A DNA stretch of 64,000 nt from Cyanophora paradoxa (GCA_004431415.1 QPMI01000477.1:248001-312000), one strand, 5' to 3'. Positions 11,901 through 23,254 are shown, counted from the first letter of the stretch. Notes: generated from the letters alone by a model not told the origin. Numbers and translations are program-made.

Positions 11901-14900
11901 CGGCCTCCGCCGGATGCATTCCGCAGGAAACAAAGCTCATGATCAGGGAGCCGGGCGCCGGTGTTGCATCAAGAGCTTATATTATAATAACGATCTAATA
12001 TAACGATCGAGTTCGCAATCGCGACCTGCAGCTGGCCATGGGCCAGCGACGAGCCGTGTTAATGCAACCATATGCATTGGTCAGGAGTCGCAGTCCTGCA
12101 CGACCGGCCTTCGAATTCGGAAATCGGAATTCGAAAGTCGTTATCGATTCTTGAGCTTCACCCAATCTCATCATGAGCATGAGCTTTTTAACAATGGCCA
12201 CGTCGCAAAGCTTAAGATTCCGAATCCGAAGTTCATTTCAATGTGCGCGACGTCAACCCCGTGCACGCCCCGGCCTTTGTGGGCCCTGCACTGGTACGCA
12301 CGCGGGCCCCGCTGGCCCCACGCGGGCCCCGCACTGTCCGCTGTGAATATGAGTGGTTCGCATGATTACTTGAAGATTTTCCCATGCCGCAGTGCATAAC
12401 TTGGCTCGGCCTCCGCCGGATGCATTCCGCAGGAAACAAAGCTCATGATCAGGGAGCCGGGCGCCGGTGTTGCATCAAGAGCTTATAATAACGATCTAAT
12501 CTAACGTTCGAGTTCGCAATCGCGACCTGCAGCTGGCCATGGGCCAGCGACGAGCCGTGTTAATGCAACCATATGCATTGGTCAGGAGTCGCAGTCCTGC
12601 ACGACCGGCCTTCGAATTCGGAAATCGGAATTCGAAAGTCGTTATCGATTCTTGAGCTTCACCCAATCTCATCATGAGCATGAGCTTTTTAACAATGGCC
12701 ACGTCGCAAAGCTTAAGATTCCGAATCCGAAGTTCATTTCAATGTGCGCGACGTCAACCCGTACACGCCCGGCCTTTGTGGGCCCTGCACTGGTACGCAC
12801 GCGGGCCCTGCTGGCCCCACGCGGGCCCCGCACTGTCCGCTGTGAATATGAGTGGTTCGCATGATTACTTGAAGATTTTCCCATGCCGCAGTGCATAACT
12901 TGGCTCGGCCTCCGCCGGATGCATTCCGCAGGAAACAAAGCTCATGATCAGGGAGCCGGGCGCCGGTGTTGCATCAAGAGCTTATAATAACGATCTAATA
13001 TAACGTTCGAGTTCGCAATCGCGACCTGCAGCTGGCCATGGGCCAGCGACGAGCCGTGTTAATGCAACCATATGCATTGGTCAGGAGTCGCAGTCCTGCA
13101 CGACCGGCCTTCGAATTCGGAAATCGGAATTCGAAAGTCGTTATCGATTCTTGAGCTTCACCCAATCTCATCATGAGCATGAGCTTTTTAACAATGGCCA
13201 CGTCGCAAAGCTTAAGATTCCGAATCCGAAGTTCATTTCAATGTGCGCGACGTCAACCGCGTGCACGCCCAGCTGCAGGCCTTTGTGGCCCTGCACTGGT
13301 ACGCACGCGGGCCCTGCTGGCCCCAAGCGGGCCCCGCACTGTCCGCTGTGAATATGAGTGGTTCGCATGATTACTTGAAGATTTTCCCATGCCGCAGTGC
13401 ATAACTTGGCTCGGCCTCCGCCGGATGCATTCCGCAGGAAACAAAGCTCATGATCAGGGAGCCGGGCGCCGGTGTTGCATCAAGAGCTTATAATAACGAT
13501 CTAATCTAACGTTCGAGTTCGCAATCGCGACCTGCAGCTGGTCATGGGCCAGCGACGAGCCGTGTTAATGCAACCATATGCATTGGTCAGGAGTCGCAGT
13601 CCTGCACGACCGGCCTTCGAATTCGGAAATCGGAATTCGAAAGTCGTTATCGATTCTTGAGCTTCACCCAATCTCATCATGAGCATGAGCTTTTTAACAA
13701 TGGCCACGTCGCAAAGCTTCAGATTCCGAATCCGAAGTTCATTTCAATGTGCGCGACGTCAACCCCGTACACGCCCCGGGCTTTGTGGGCCCTGCACTGG
13801 TACGCACGCGGGCCCCGCTGGCCCCACGCGGGCCCCGCACTGTCCGCTGTGAATATGAGTGGTTCGCATGATTACTTGAAGATTTTCCCATGCCGCAGTG
13901 CATAACTTGGCTCGGCCTCCGCCGGATGCATTCCGCAGGAAACAAAGCTCATGATCAGGGAGCCGGGCGCCGGTGTTGCATCAAGAGCTTATATTATAAT
14001 AACGATCTAATATAACGATCGAGTTCGCAATCGCGACCTGCAGCTGGCCATGGGCCAGCGACGAGCCGTGTTAATGCAACCATATGCATTGGTCAGGAGT
14101 CGCAGTCCTGCACGACCGGCCTTCGAATTCGGAAATCGGAATTCGAAAGTCGTTATCGATTCTTGAGCTTCACCCAATCTCATCATGAGCATGAGCTTTT
14201 TAACAATGGCCACGTCGCAAAGCTTAAGATTCCGAATCCGAAGTTCATTTCAATGTGCGCGACGTCAACCCCGTGCACGCCCGGCCTTTGTGGGCCCTGC
14301 ACTGGTACGCACGCGGGCCCGCTGGCCCCACGCGGGCCCCGCACTGTCCGCTGTGAATATGAGTGGTTCGCATGATTACTTGAAGATTTTCCCATGCCGC
14401 AGTGCATAACTTGGCTCGGCCTCCGCCGGATGCATTCCGCAGGAAACAAAGCTCATGATCAGGGAGCCGGGCGCCGGTGTTGCATCAAGAGCTTATAATA
14501 ACGATCTAATCTAACGTTCGAGTTCGCAATCGCGACCTGCAGCTGGCCATGGGCCAGCGACGAGCCGTGTTAATGCAACCATATGCATTGGTCAGGAGTC
14601 GCAGTCCTGCACGACCGGCCTTCGAATTCGGAAATCGGAATTCGAAAGTCGTTATCGATTCTTGAGCTTCACCCAATCTCATCATGAGCATGAGCTTTTT
14701 AACAATGGCCACGTCGCAAAGCTTAAGATTCCGAATCCGAAGTTCATTTCAATGTGCGCGACGTCAACCCCGTACACGCCCCGGCCTTTGTGGGCCCTGC
14801 ACTGGTACGCACGCGGGCCCTGCTGGCCCCACGCGGGCCCCGCACTGTCCGCTGTGAATATGAGTGGTTCGCATGATTACTTGAAGATTTTCCCATGCCG

Positions 14901-16996
14901 CAGTGCATAACTTGGCTCGGCCTCCGCCGGATGCATTCCGCAGGAAACAAAGCTCATGATCAGGGAGCCGGGCGCCGGTGTTGCATCAAGAGCTTATAAT
15001 AACGATCTAATCTAACGATCGAGTTCGCAATCGCGACCTGCAGCTGGCCATGGGCCAGCGACGAGCCGTGTTAATGCAACCATATGCATTGGTCAGGAGT
15101 CGCAGTCCTGCACGACCGGCCTTCGAATTCGGAAATCGGAATTCGAAAGTCGTTATCGATTCTTGAGCTTCACCCAATCTCATCATGAGCATGAGCTTTT
15201 TAACAATGGCCACGTCGCAAAGCTTAAGATTCCGAATCCGAAGTTCATTTCAATGTGCGCGACGTCAACCCCGTACACGCCCCGGCCTTTGTGGGCCCTG
15301 CACTGGTACGCACGCGGGCCCTGCTGGCCCCACGCGGGCCCCGCACTGTCCGCTGTGAATATGAGTGGTTCGCATGATTACTTGAAGATTTTCCCATGCC
15401 GCAGTGCATAACTTGGCTCGGCCTCCGCCGGATGCATTCCGCAGGAAACAAAGCTCATGATCAGGGAGCCGGGCGCCGGTGTTGCATCAAGAGCTTATAA
15501 TAACGATCTAATCTAACGTTCGAGTTCGCAATCGCGACCTGCAGCTGGCCATGGGCCAGCGACGAGCCGTGTTAATGCAACCATATGCATTGGTCAGGAG
15601 TCGCAGTCCTGCACGACCGGCCTTCGAATTCGGAAATCGGAATTCGAAAGTCGTTATCGATTCTTGAGCTTCACCCAATCTCATCATGAGCATGAGCTTT
15701 TTAACAATGGCCACGTCGCAAAGCTTAAGATTCCGAATCCGAAGTTCATTTCAATGTGCGCGACGTCAACCCCGTGCACGCCCCGGCCTTTGTGGGCCCT
15801 GCACTGGTACGCACGCGGGCCCCGCTGGCCCCACGCGGGCCCCGCACTGTCCGCTGTAAATATGAGTGGTTCGCATGATTACTTGAAGATTTTCCCATGC
15901 CGCAGTGCATAACTTGGCTCGGCCTCCGCCGGATGCATTCCGCAGGAAACAAAGCTCATGATCAGGGAGCCGGGCGCCGGTGTTGCATCAAGAGCTTATA
16001 ATAACGATCTAATATAACGTTCGAGTTCGCAATCGCGACCTGGCCATGGGCCAGCGACGAGCCGTGTTAATGCAACCATATGCATTGGTCGCTGTCCTGC
16101 ACGACCGGCCTTCGAATTCGGAAATCGGAATTCGAAAGTCGTTATCGATTCTTGAGCTTCACCCAATCTCATCATGAGCATGAGCTTTTTAACAATGGCC
16201 ACGTCGCAAAGCTTAAGATTCCGAATCCGAAGTTCATTTCAATGTGCGCGACGTCAACCGCGTGCACGCCCAGCTGCAGGCCTTTGTGGGCCCTGCACTG
16301 GTACGCACGCGGGCCCTGCTGGCCCCAAGCGGGCCCCGCACTGTCCGCTGTGAATATGAGTGGTTCGCATGATTACTTGAAGATTTTCCCATGCCGCAGT
16401 GCATAACTTGGCTCGGCCTCCGCCGGATGCATTCCGCAGGAAACAAAGCTCATGATCAGGGAGCCGGGCGCCGGTGTTGCATCAAGAGCTTATAATAACG
16501 ATCTAATATAACGTTCGAGTTCGCAATCGCGACCTGCAGCTGGCCATGGGCCAGCGACGAGCCGTGTTAATGCAACCATATGCATTGGTCAGGAGTCGCA
16601 GTCCTGCACGACCGGCCTCCGAATTCGGAAATCGGAATTCGAAAGTCGTTATCGATTCTTGAGCTTCACCCAATCTCATCATGAGCATGAGCTTTTTAAC
16701 AATGGCCACGTCGCAAAGCTTAAGATTCCGAATCCGAAGTTCATTTCAATGTGCGCGACGTCAACCCCGTACACGCCCCGGCCTTTGTGGGCCCTGCACT
16801 GGTACGCACGCGGGCCCCGCTGGCCCCACGCGGGCCCCGCACTGTCCGCTGTGAATATGAGTGGTTCGCATGATTACTTGAAGATTTTCCCATGCCGCAG
16901 TGCATAACTTGGCTCGGCCTCCGCCGGATGCATTCCGCAGGAAACAAAGCTCATGATCAGGGAGCCGGCCGCGGGCGCCGGTGTTGCATCAAGAGC
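8909..16996. repeat. Satellite of about 505 bp, 16 units, with higher-order structure
   Basis: Sixteen direct units of 488-507 bp start at CTCATGATCAGGGAGCCGGG and contain fixed landmarks (CAGCTGGCCATGGGCCAG, GAATTCGGAAATCGGAATTC, HindIII AAGCTT, ACGCGGGCCCCGC). Units differ by small indels (ATATT near the unit start; AGCTGCAG inserted in GCACGCCC...GGCC). Recurring minus and plus open frames of 68 and 82 codons are consequences of the unit and share no domain. The last partial copy ends near 16996 with an insertion (GGCCGCGGGC). Confidence 0.97.
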
Positions 16997-17332
16997 TCAT
17001 GATCCTCGAGGCTACGTGCAAGGTCGTTTCGAATTCCAGCGCTGGCGACGTCCGGATCCGAAATTAAAGCTATGTATAAGTACAAGTAGTCAGAGGGGCC
17101 GGGGATCCGGAGCCTTGGAGAAAGAAGAGGGGAGAAAGGAGAGGTATTCGGCTCAGCGAACTCGAATTCATGGCCCGATTCTATGATTTATCGATGCCAT
17201 GATGGATTTGCATGGGTAGCGCTACTATAGCTATAGCTAGGCTAGCTAGCCGGGCCTGATATCGATATCGATCCGGCCGCGGATGCATATATATATGGTC
17301 ATGCATATACTGACTCTGGGATACATATATAT
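16997..17332. other. Non-coding flank rich in short palindromes
   Basis: No gene seen. It contains GCTAGC / TAGCTATAGCTAGG, ATCGATATCGAT and ATATATAT tracts. It ends in TATA directly before the CTAG of the second Helitron-like terminus. Confidence 0.6.
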
Positions 17333-17534
17333 ATACTAGTGGCCCGGCCGCGTTTTGGCGCGCCGGGGGTGCAAGGGGGGAATCTGGATCTAATGAAAGA
17401 GTAGTAGTGGCACGAACATGCACGGGGCAGATGTAGATCGACCCCGGCCCAGCGCGCGCGGCAGGTTGCAATTGAAGTAGTAAAGATAGAGACAGATTAT
17501 GACTGTAAAGAGTAGAAAAGGGCTGATAAGCAGA
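17333..17534 (-). repeat. Helitron-like 3' terminal repeat, copy 2
   Basis: Second copy of the 202-bp segment at 4875-5076, same orientation, no indel seen. The base before CTAG is again A. Identity stops at AAGCAGA, where a run of seven A and the left border of viral element 1 begin. Either E1 inserted into a second Helitron-like copy, or this copy was cut at that point. Confidence 0.6.
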
Positions 17535-17882
17535 AAAAAATGGTATATTGGGCGTTCTGCCCCACAATACCATATATCGTCTCACATCTTATAGAATTTC
17601 ATAAATCCTTACCATAACCGTTTTTTCGATCGATTCTACACGACAATATACGATATTTCTCGATTGTCGTACTTTGATACTCCTCGATTGTCGTACTTTA
17701 ATCGACGAAATCCACAAAACCAACACCAAACCAACACCACACCAATACCAAACCAACACCACACCAATTCCCCACGTAATCCCACCGATTCAAAACCAAA
17801 ATTTCATTTTCTTCGATTACCTGTATTCACCCTATCGAATACGTTTTAATCACATAAAGATTTATCTAAACTTCTGTTAAAA
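17535..17882. other. E1 left end: hairpin and simple repeats
   Basis: After seven A, an imperfect hairpin at 17540-17573 (ATGGTAT...GGGC / GCCCCACAATACCAT) marks the left end. Then CTCGATTGTCGTACTTT occurs twice (about 17660 and 17685), followed by a CCAACACCA-type tract (about 17717-17776). No gene. Upstream of the first gene the sequence is AT-rich without the TATATATA box seen at replication genes. Confidence 0.6.
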
Positions 17883-18221
17883 ATGGAACCCAAACCAAAA
17901 GCAACCCGTTATTATATTGTCTCACGCTACGAGGATCGTAAGGAAGTTAAACAAATGGGTGGTCGATGGGATCCGGATACTCACCTTTGGTATACTACTA
18001 AAAAAGATAGCGAACTTTTGAAAAAGTATAAACAACTCACAAAAGAGGAAGTAAAAGGAATCGATCAAATTGTATATATCACGGTTCCTTACAGCGAAAA
18101 AGAAGAAGCGAAACAGTATGGCGCACGATGGGACAATGAAAATGGTTCATGGTTCATGCGCGGAATCCACCATAACGAGGTTTTCGAAAAATACAAACCG
18201 GTTAGATTTATCGACGAGTAA
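17883..18221 (+). CDS. Double DUF5710-domain protein
   Basis: A 112-residue protein made of two copies of one module. Copy 1 (about residues 10-45) reads YYIVSRYEDRKEVKQMGGRW and copy 2 (about 63-98) reads YITVPYSEKEEAKQYGARW, each followed by a tryptophan strand (LWYTTK, SWFMRG). This is the DUF5710 pattern (V-P-Y-x-E-K-x-x-A-K-x-x-G-A-x-W-D), seen alone or attached to DNA-processing proteins in phages and plasmids; its biochemical role is not established. The 3' end overlaps the convergent integrase by 14 bp. E2 carries one related module at the C-terminus of its zinc-ribbon protein, so the module is shared by the two viruses. Confidence 0.8.
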   Translation: MEPKPKATRYYIVSRYEDRKEVKQMGGRWDPDTHLWYTTKKDSELLKKYKQLTKEEVKGIDQIVYITVPYSEKEEAKQYGARWDNENGSWFMRGIHHNEVFEKYKPVRFIDE

Positions 18222-19266
18222 GCCCGCTCCTCAAATTATATTTCTTTCGAACTACAACCTTCCTATTGGGTTTAATCCCTTCTTTCGCTACTAATCTATT
18301 TACTTTTGTTGTTTTTCTAACTCTCTCTACGCGTTTCTGTGTGGGAATCTTAACAATTGCGTCCTTATCTACCTTCTGTAACTCGTTCATCTTAAAGTTT
18401 CTACGCACCTCTTTGGGAGTCTCTCCTTCGTTCTCTTCCAATAAACTAAATCGATTACCTACTTTACCTGCTACCTTGTAAACCTGCTTCGTGTATCTTG
18501 CACCTTCCTTATCGAATACCTTCTTTTCTGTCACAGCACGAACATAATCACCCTCTTTAAAAGTGGGCATCTGCTCCTTAATTCTCTTGTTATGCACAGC
18601 ATCCCTGAAATATATGAACGACTGCTTTTCGTTATTACCATACACTGCATTGGGTGAATCATTCTTTAAAGAAACATGAGGTGAATTATTGTAAGTCATT
18701 AAAACGTCTTTATAGTATTCTGTCCACTTTGGGTTTCCACTTGATGTAATCGCCTTTCTTAAATATTGCTTGAATGTCCTTGTGAACCTATCGATAATCC
18801 CCAATTTATCGCCTACTGTTATGTGGTCATTCTTAGCTACGTCTGTATAGAGTGTTACATTGTTCTCCTCACACCATTTACGATACATTTCAGCTGAAAA
18901 CTCATTATCTCCTGCGATCGCATTCACCTTACCTGCTTCAACCTTGAACCTATTGAGAATCTCTATTTTCGAGTCTCCCATTTTGAATGGATACACGAAC
19001 GCTTTACGACTCAATATGTCAATAAATCCCATCATCCTGTCGATTCCATTATTTCCCGTTTTGTAGTTCTTGAAAAATATCACGTCCACCTGGAAGGAAT
19101 TAGGCGGCGCTACTATTCTGAGAAATGTCTTCTGCTTTTTGGGTTTCTTAAAGATCTGGTCGATCTCTTGATTTTTAAAACGTTTCCGTAGTTCTTCTTC
19201 ATCAAATTTAACACCATCATTAATTAGTTTCTGTCGATATTTGGTATAGCTAAGCACCTGATCCAT
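18208..19266 (-). CDS. E1 retroviral-type integrase
   Basis: A 352-residue rve-family integrase that would insert the viral DNA into the host chromosome. Catalytic acidic residues: D61 in FQVDVIFF, D120 in IAGDNEFS, and in the third position D159 in GIIDRFTRTFKQYLRK, where most family members have glutamate. The C-terminus is basic and ends with KYNLRSG, a motif frequent at the end of LTR-element and Polinton integrases. The start is an ATG 8 nt after the PolB stop, and the ATATATAA before it lies partly in the PolB stop region, so the gene may have its own promoter or follow PolB. No frameshift seen. Confidence 0.93.
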   Translation of the reverse strand: MDQVLSYTKYRQKLINDGVKFDEEELRKRFKNQEIDQIFKKPKKQKTFLRIVAPPNSFQVDVIFFKNYKTGNNGIDRMMGFIDILSRKAFVYPFKMGDSKIEILNRFKVEAGKVNAIAGDNEFSAEMYRKWCEENNVTLYTDVAKNDHITVGDKLGIIDRFTRTFKQYLRKAITSSGNPKWTEYYKDVLMTYNNSPHVSLKNDSPNAVYGNNEKQSFIYFRDAVHNKRIKEQMPTFKEGDYVRAVTEKKVFDKEGARYTKQVYKVAGKVGNRFSLLEENEGETPKEVRRNFKMNELQKVDKDAIVKIPTQKRVERVRKTTKVNRLVAKEGIKPNRKVVVRKKYNLRSGLTRR

Positions 19267-19274
19267 TTATATAT

Positions 19275-22200
19275 CTACTGGGTTTTTGTTTGCGGCACAC
19301 TTAGCGAGCGATAGTGTCCAATCGCAAGAGTAGAATAGAGATCTTCACAGAGATACCTCTTAGTATCGAGCGCATTAAATGCCCGTTTCTTCATTTCCTG
19401 CGTTGTTACTTCGTGGTTCTTTGATCGGAAACCTCTAACTGTTACTTGCTCTTGCTCCTGCATTGGATTCATGACAGTGTTGTAGAATTGCTGGAACTCT
19501 AACCTATTCTGCACTACTGACCTCTGAACTCCCTTCAACTTTTTAACAGTTTTCTTCTCCGAATCTTTTTCGAGACCAAGAGCCTTCACATTCAACTCCT
19601 TCTTATAAGAATATGCCTTTGGCTTGTATCCCGCGAATCCTGTAACAATGTAATCGCTGCTGTCATCCTTGAACAACCCCGGAACCTTCTTATTCTTCGG
19701 GTTGTAGCACATGTGTGATTTACTGTAATCGGACTGATCGAACCAATGCGCGTCTGTATTCATATCCTTATAGATATCTTCGGTTTCGATCACGTAATAC
19801 AGCGAATCGGTGTCTGTCATCAGAAGTCTCGCACGATCCTTACCATACTTCTCCATGATGTAATCGTAGTGGAACTCATACATGATCAGTTTCGAAAGAT
19901 CCAAGATGGCTTGACCGACGAAAATTGGCTTGTCCAACGTAATGGAACCCTTGTAGAACTCAATGGCTGTGAGATTCTCATTAATGATCTTCATAGTCTT
20001 CAACAATGGGTTACCGTTGTGTTTGAGTTGCTTCTTTGGATCACAGCACAACTTAATGTTACTGCGCTTCCTCACATTCTCCATAGTCTTACCGAAAACC
20101 GAGTTATTCATGAGTTTGTAAAAGTCCTTTTCGAAATCGTTTCGCGCCTGTGTCCTCAGTTTCGTGTTAAGGTCTATGTAAGGTTTCAACCATTCCGATT
20201 GATCGTAAATAACACCACGATGCACTTTCGTAACTTTCATGCCCTTCTTCACGTAATACTGCAAGTTCTTGATGTGGAGGATGTAGTTCTTTTTGTCCAT
20301 CAGATTCGGCACCAACTTACGAGTCTCTGGTAGCTTGTCCTCACCAATCATTTCCAATTGCGTAGCTGAAAGCATTTCACGCGTAACTACAAGCGACTCA
20401 GGAGCTAACGGAAGATCGTTATGTAGATCGTGTAGATGGGGTGGATACTCTAAGTCAACCTCCAATGTCGCGCCTTGTTCTCCTTCTGAATCGAACCCCA
20501 TGTAATCGAAATCATCTATGTTGTCAATCCACTCAAAGTAGCGGTAGGGAAGCTTGAAACTCATCGCCTTTCCATACAGATTATTTGCATCCCAAGGCAT
20601 GATATACTTCGTCGGCTTCGATGAATCGTAAGACTCAATGTAGGGGTTGTTTGCCTCTCCGTATCGATTGGAAATTGAAGAAACACCACCACGAATTCCC
20701 ATCTCAAAGAACCGATACATATCGGGGTCATAGAGTTGTTCTATCACAACTCCTGTATACTTCAACATTGCAAACCACGACAGGTGAGGTGCTGAGACGA
20801 AATGGATCGGGTCAATTTCGTATTGCTCATAGCAAACATTGCGGAATGTATCGAATACATCCGCAAGTAGCGCAACATCGGTAGCAAGGTAGATATCGTG
20901 ATAGTCTCCGAGCGTCTTACACTTGAAAGCATTCCAAACCTTCACACAATGGGTGTAATCCTCATCGCTTATCGCTGTGTCGTTCAGTTTCGAGTAAAAC
21001 GCATCTTTTGGTGGTAATTGCGTCTCATTGAGTTTTTCGAAACTGTCGAGGTAATCGTAAGGGAAATGTCCTTTTTTCATCAGTAGTTCACGCTGTTGTT
21101 TGGTGTATTTCATGGAATCACACCATTCGTTTGTGAACTTGAAATTGTCCTTTCCAAGATTCTTAACGAGACTGTCGAGACTGGAAGCCATGAAATTCAG
21201 AGAATCCAAGAACTTGTAAGCTCCAACATCAAACGTTACGAACTTTTCGAAATTCTGCGCAATACAACGAATTTCACCACTGGTATTAGCGAAATCTTTC
21301 ATTGCTTTGAGAATGTAATGACCATCGTAACCTTTCAGATTGTGGAAAATTACGGGATTTTTTGGATTAATGCGACGTTTAAGGTTGCAAGTATTGCAAG
21401 CCGCCCCGAGATATTTACCTGCTGTGTGGTCATGATCGCGAACAGGTTTCTCTCCTATTCTGAAAGGACAACCACAGATATAACACGAGAAAGCGTTTTT
21501 GAAATCTTCCTTATCTTCGGAGGTCATTACCATTGGCTCAACAATTCGCAACCTGTTGAGAAGGTCAGACTCCATTAAACGCAACGTTTGCATGAAATGC
21601 TCCGTAACCTCATCATCGTTCTCTGGGTTTTGCTTCCGATACAAGACCTGCTTAATGATCTCCCCATTGTGGATAACCATAACCTTGTATCCGCTGGGTA
21701 TGTGTTTCTGGTATACCTCTGTGTTATCACCGCGTCTCTCTTGCACCTTTTGTAAGATACATTCGAAATCACCAACAATGAACATCGGATGTCTAACCGT
21801 CTTATCTATGTGTTCCCGTGGATTCCATCTAATATCTGAGTCAGGATCGGGCATGGTATCAACCGTCGCATTTGGGCGATCGTAGCACTTGTTGTATTTA
21901 ATGTGATTTTCTAAGATTCTCTCAGCCGTGAAACCCCTCAAACACGCCTTACAGTAATACTTTGTTCCGTGGTGTGAACTGGGAATGAGTCGTGACAGGC
22001 TGGAAATGTAACCGTAATGCATGGTGTCTGATTTCTCATCACCCCAAACAAGAATGTCAATGGTCTCATGTTGTCTGTTAGGGTCTTTGCATATGTGGAT
22101 TGGAACAACACGGAGGCTTTTAGTTTCCTTATCCTCTTCGAGAGAGTATACATTAATTGGACGTCCCACCATTTTAGAAGCCCTTTCGTATTCACGGGGG

Positions 22201-23249
22201 TTATTCTTCAATCGGAATTGGAAGCTATCCCAATTAAACTCCTTCTCATACTTCCTGTATCTCTTCACATCGTAACGGTGTTTATTGGATAGTTCATGGT
22301 GATGTAGTCCAATAATCACCGCCCATGCAAAGCACTTTTGGTCGTCGTTCTGTGGATTGATAACCGCCTTTTTCGCTTCTATCTCCTTGGGAAGCGGAAT
22401 GTAAGAGCTACCGGCAATCGGCTGATACGTGAGAATTTGTAGCGAGAACTTTATGATATTATCCAACTCACCACTGGGGTGTGATTCGAGAATTTCTTGT
22501 AGTTCGTCTACTGACTCATCCACAGTGTTTACGGTTTCGCGCTCATTCACGATAAGGAAGTATCGTGTGGGAATTCCCGTATACGTGTCGTATCCATATC
22601 TGCCCGTGTATCTTCCATTTTCTAAGAGCGGTTTCTTATAAATTGCGGTCACAGTCAGATGGAATTTAATACCACGTCTATTCCTCACCGCTTCGCGGAA
22701 ACGACCGTAGAAAGCATTCCATCCTATTATCCTGTCGATGAACTCATGAACCGATGCTACTTTATTAGTTCTCTGATTCTTCCATGTGACCTCAACCACG
22801 AGATTATTCATGGCTTGCATAATTTCAATCTCATTGCGATATCTACGCTCCTTTGCCCATTCTTGCTTCGCCTTCTGTTTCTCAACATTCTTAGCGGCTC
22901 TCTCCGCTCTCTTCTCCTTCTTCTCTTGCTTCCTCTCCGCTCTCTTGTTCCGCTTCTCAGCGATCCGCTCCGCTTTGGTCTTCTTTTTCCCTTCTCCAAT
23001 GTCTTCAATGTTACCGAGTCTACCTATTTCGTTCTGCTCATTCAGTCTCCCCTCACCTCTGCCGATTATGTCTTTGATTGAGTATCTTATGTCTCTCAGA
23101 GCATTCGACCGTGGTCTTTTCACGAAAGCAAAGTAACCGAATGCATTGAATTGCTCCACCGTCATAAAGTCATTTGCGAGGGCATACCCAAGATCAGCAA
23201 GTATAAGTCGTCTCTCCTTAGCGTTCTGAATACTAACAGCGCGAGGCAT
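19275..23249 (-). CDS. polB: E1 protein-primed family B DNA polymerase
   Basis: A 1324-residue Polinton-type PolB, intact. N-terminal part: a lysine/arginine/glutamate-rich coiled stretch (about 88-135) and the family segment NDDQKCFAWAVIIGL (301-315). C2H2-like finger at 433-455 (CKACLRGF...H...C). Exonuclease motifs: ExoI DFE 494-496, ExoII NLKGYD 637-642, ExoIII YHDIYLATDVALL 783-795. Between ExoI and ExoII lies an endonuclease VII/HNH-like insertion with two C-x2-C pairs and RDHDHTAG (about 589-622). Polymerase motifs: A DANNLYG 887-893, B KLMNNSVFGK 1045-1054, C TDTDSLYY 1145-1152. It would replicate the linear genome, probably from a terminal protein; a terminal-protein domain is not recognised but may lie in the N-terminal region. 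Upstream is the shared early-type promoter. Confidence 0.96.
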   Translation of the reverse strand: MPRAVSIQNAKERRLILADLGYALANDFMTVEQFNAFGYFAFVKRPRSNALRDIRYSIKDIIGRGEGRLNEQNEIGRLGNIEDIGEGKKKTKAERIAEKRNKRAERKQEKKEKRAERAAKNVEKQKAKQEWAKERRYRNEIEIMQAMNNLVVEVTWKNQRTNKVASVHEFIDRIIGWNAFYGRFREAVRNRRGIKFHLTVTAIYKKPLLENGRYTGRYGYDTYTGIPTRYFLIVNERETVNTVDESVDELQEILESHPSGELDNIIKFSLQILTYQPIAGSSYIPLPKEIEAKKAVINPQNDDQKCFAWAVIIGLHHHELSNKHRYDVKRYRKYEKEFNWDSFQFRLKNNPREYERASKMVGRPINVYSLEEDKETKSLRVVPIHICKDPNRQHETIDILVWGDEKSDTMHYGYISSLSRLIPSSHHGTKYYCKACLRGFTAERILENHIKYNKCYDRPNATVDTMPDPDSDIRWNPREHIDKTVRHPMFIVGDFECILQKVQERRGDNTEVYQKHIPSGYKVMVIHNGEIIKQVLYRKQNPENDDEVTEHFMQTLRLMESDLLNRLRIVEPMVMTSEDKEDFKNAFSCYICGCPFRIGEKPVRDHDHTAGKYLGAACNTCNLKRRINPKNPVIFHNLKGYDGHYILKAMKDFANTSGEIRCIAQNFEKFVTFDVGAYKFLDSLNFMASSLDSLVKNLGKDNFKFTNEWCDSMKYTKQQRELLMKKGHFPYDYLDSFEKLNETQLPPKDAFYSKLNDTAISDEDYTHCVKVWNAFKCKTLGDYHDIYLATDVALLADVFDTFRNVCYEQYEIDPIHFVSAPHLSWFAMLKYTGVVIEQLYDPDMYRFFEMGIRGGVSSISNRYGEANNPYIESYDSSKPTKYIMPWDANNLYGKAMSFKLPYRYFEWIDNIDDFDYMGFDSEGEQGATLEVDLEYPPHLHDLHNDLPLAPESLVVTREMLSATQLEMIGEDKLPETRKLVPNLMDKKNYILHIKNLQYYVKKGMKVTKVHRGVIYDQSEWLKPYIDLNTKLRTQARNDFEKDFYKLMNNSVFGKTMENVRKRSNIKLCCDPKKQLKHNGNPLLKTMKIINENLTAIEFYKGSITLDKPIFVGQAILDLSKLIMYEFHYDYIMEKYGKDRARLLMTDTDSLYYVIETEDIYKDMNTDAHWFDQSDYSKSHMCYNPKNKKVPGLFKDDSSDYIVTGFAGYKPKAYSYKKELNVKALGLEKDSEKKTVKKLKGVQRSVVQNRLEFQQFYNTVMNPMQEQEQVTVRGFRSKNHEVTTQEMKKRAFNALDTKRYLCEDLYSTLAIGHYRSLSVPQTKTQ

Positions 23250-23254
23250 CTCTT

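Noticed and set aside
8962-16947. Recurrent 68-88 codon frames on both strands of the second satellite
   Set aside because: They repeat with the unit, vary with unit indels, have no domain and no regulatory context; they are by-products of the tandem repeat.
17181-17585. 134-codon minus-strand frame across the Helitron-like end and the E1 border
   Set aside because: Spans two unrelated repeats and low-complexity ATATAT DNA; no domain.
19746-23136. Plus-strand frames inside E1 PolB (for example 19746-20333)
   Set aside because: Antisense shadows of an intact 1324-codon gene with clear motifs.
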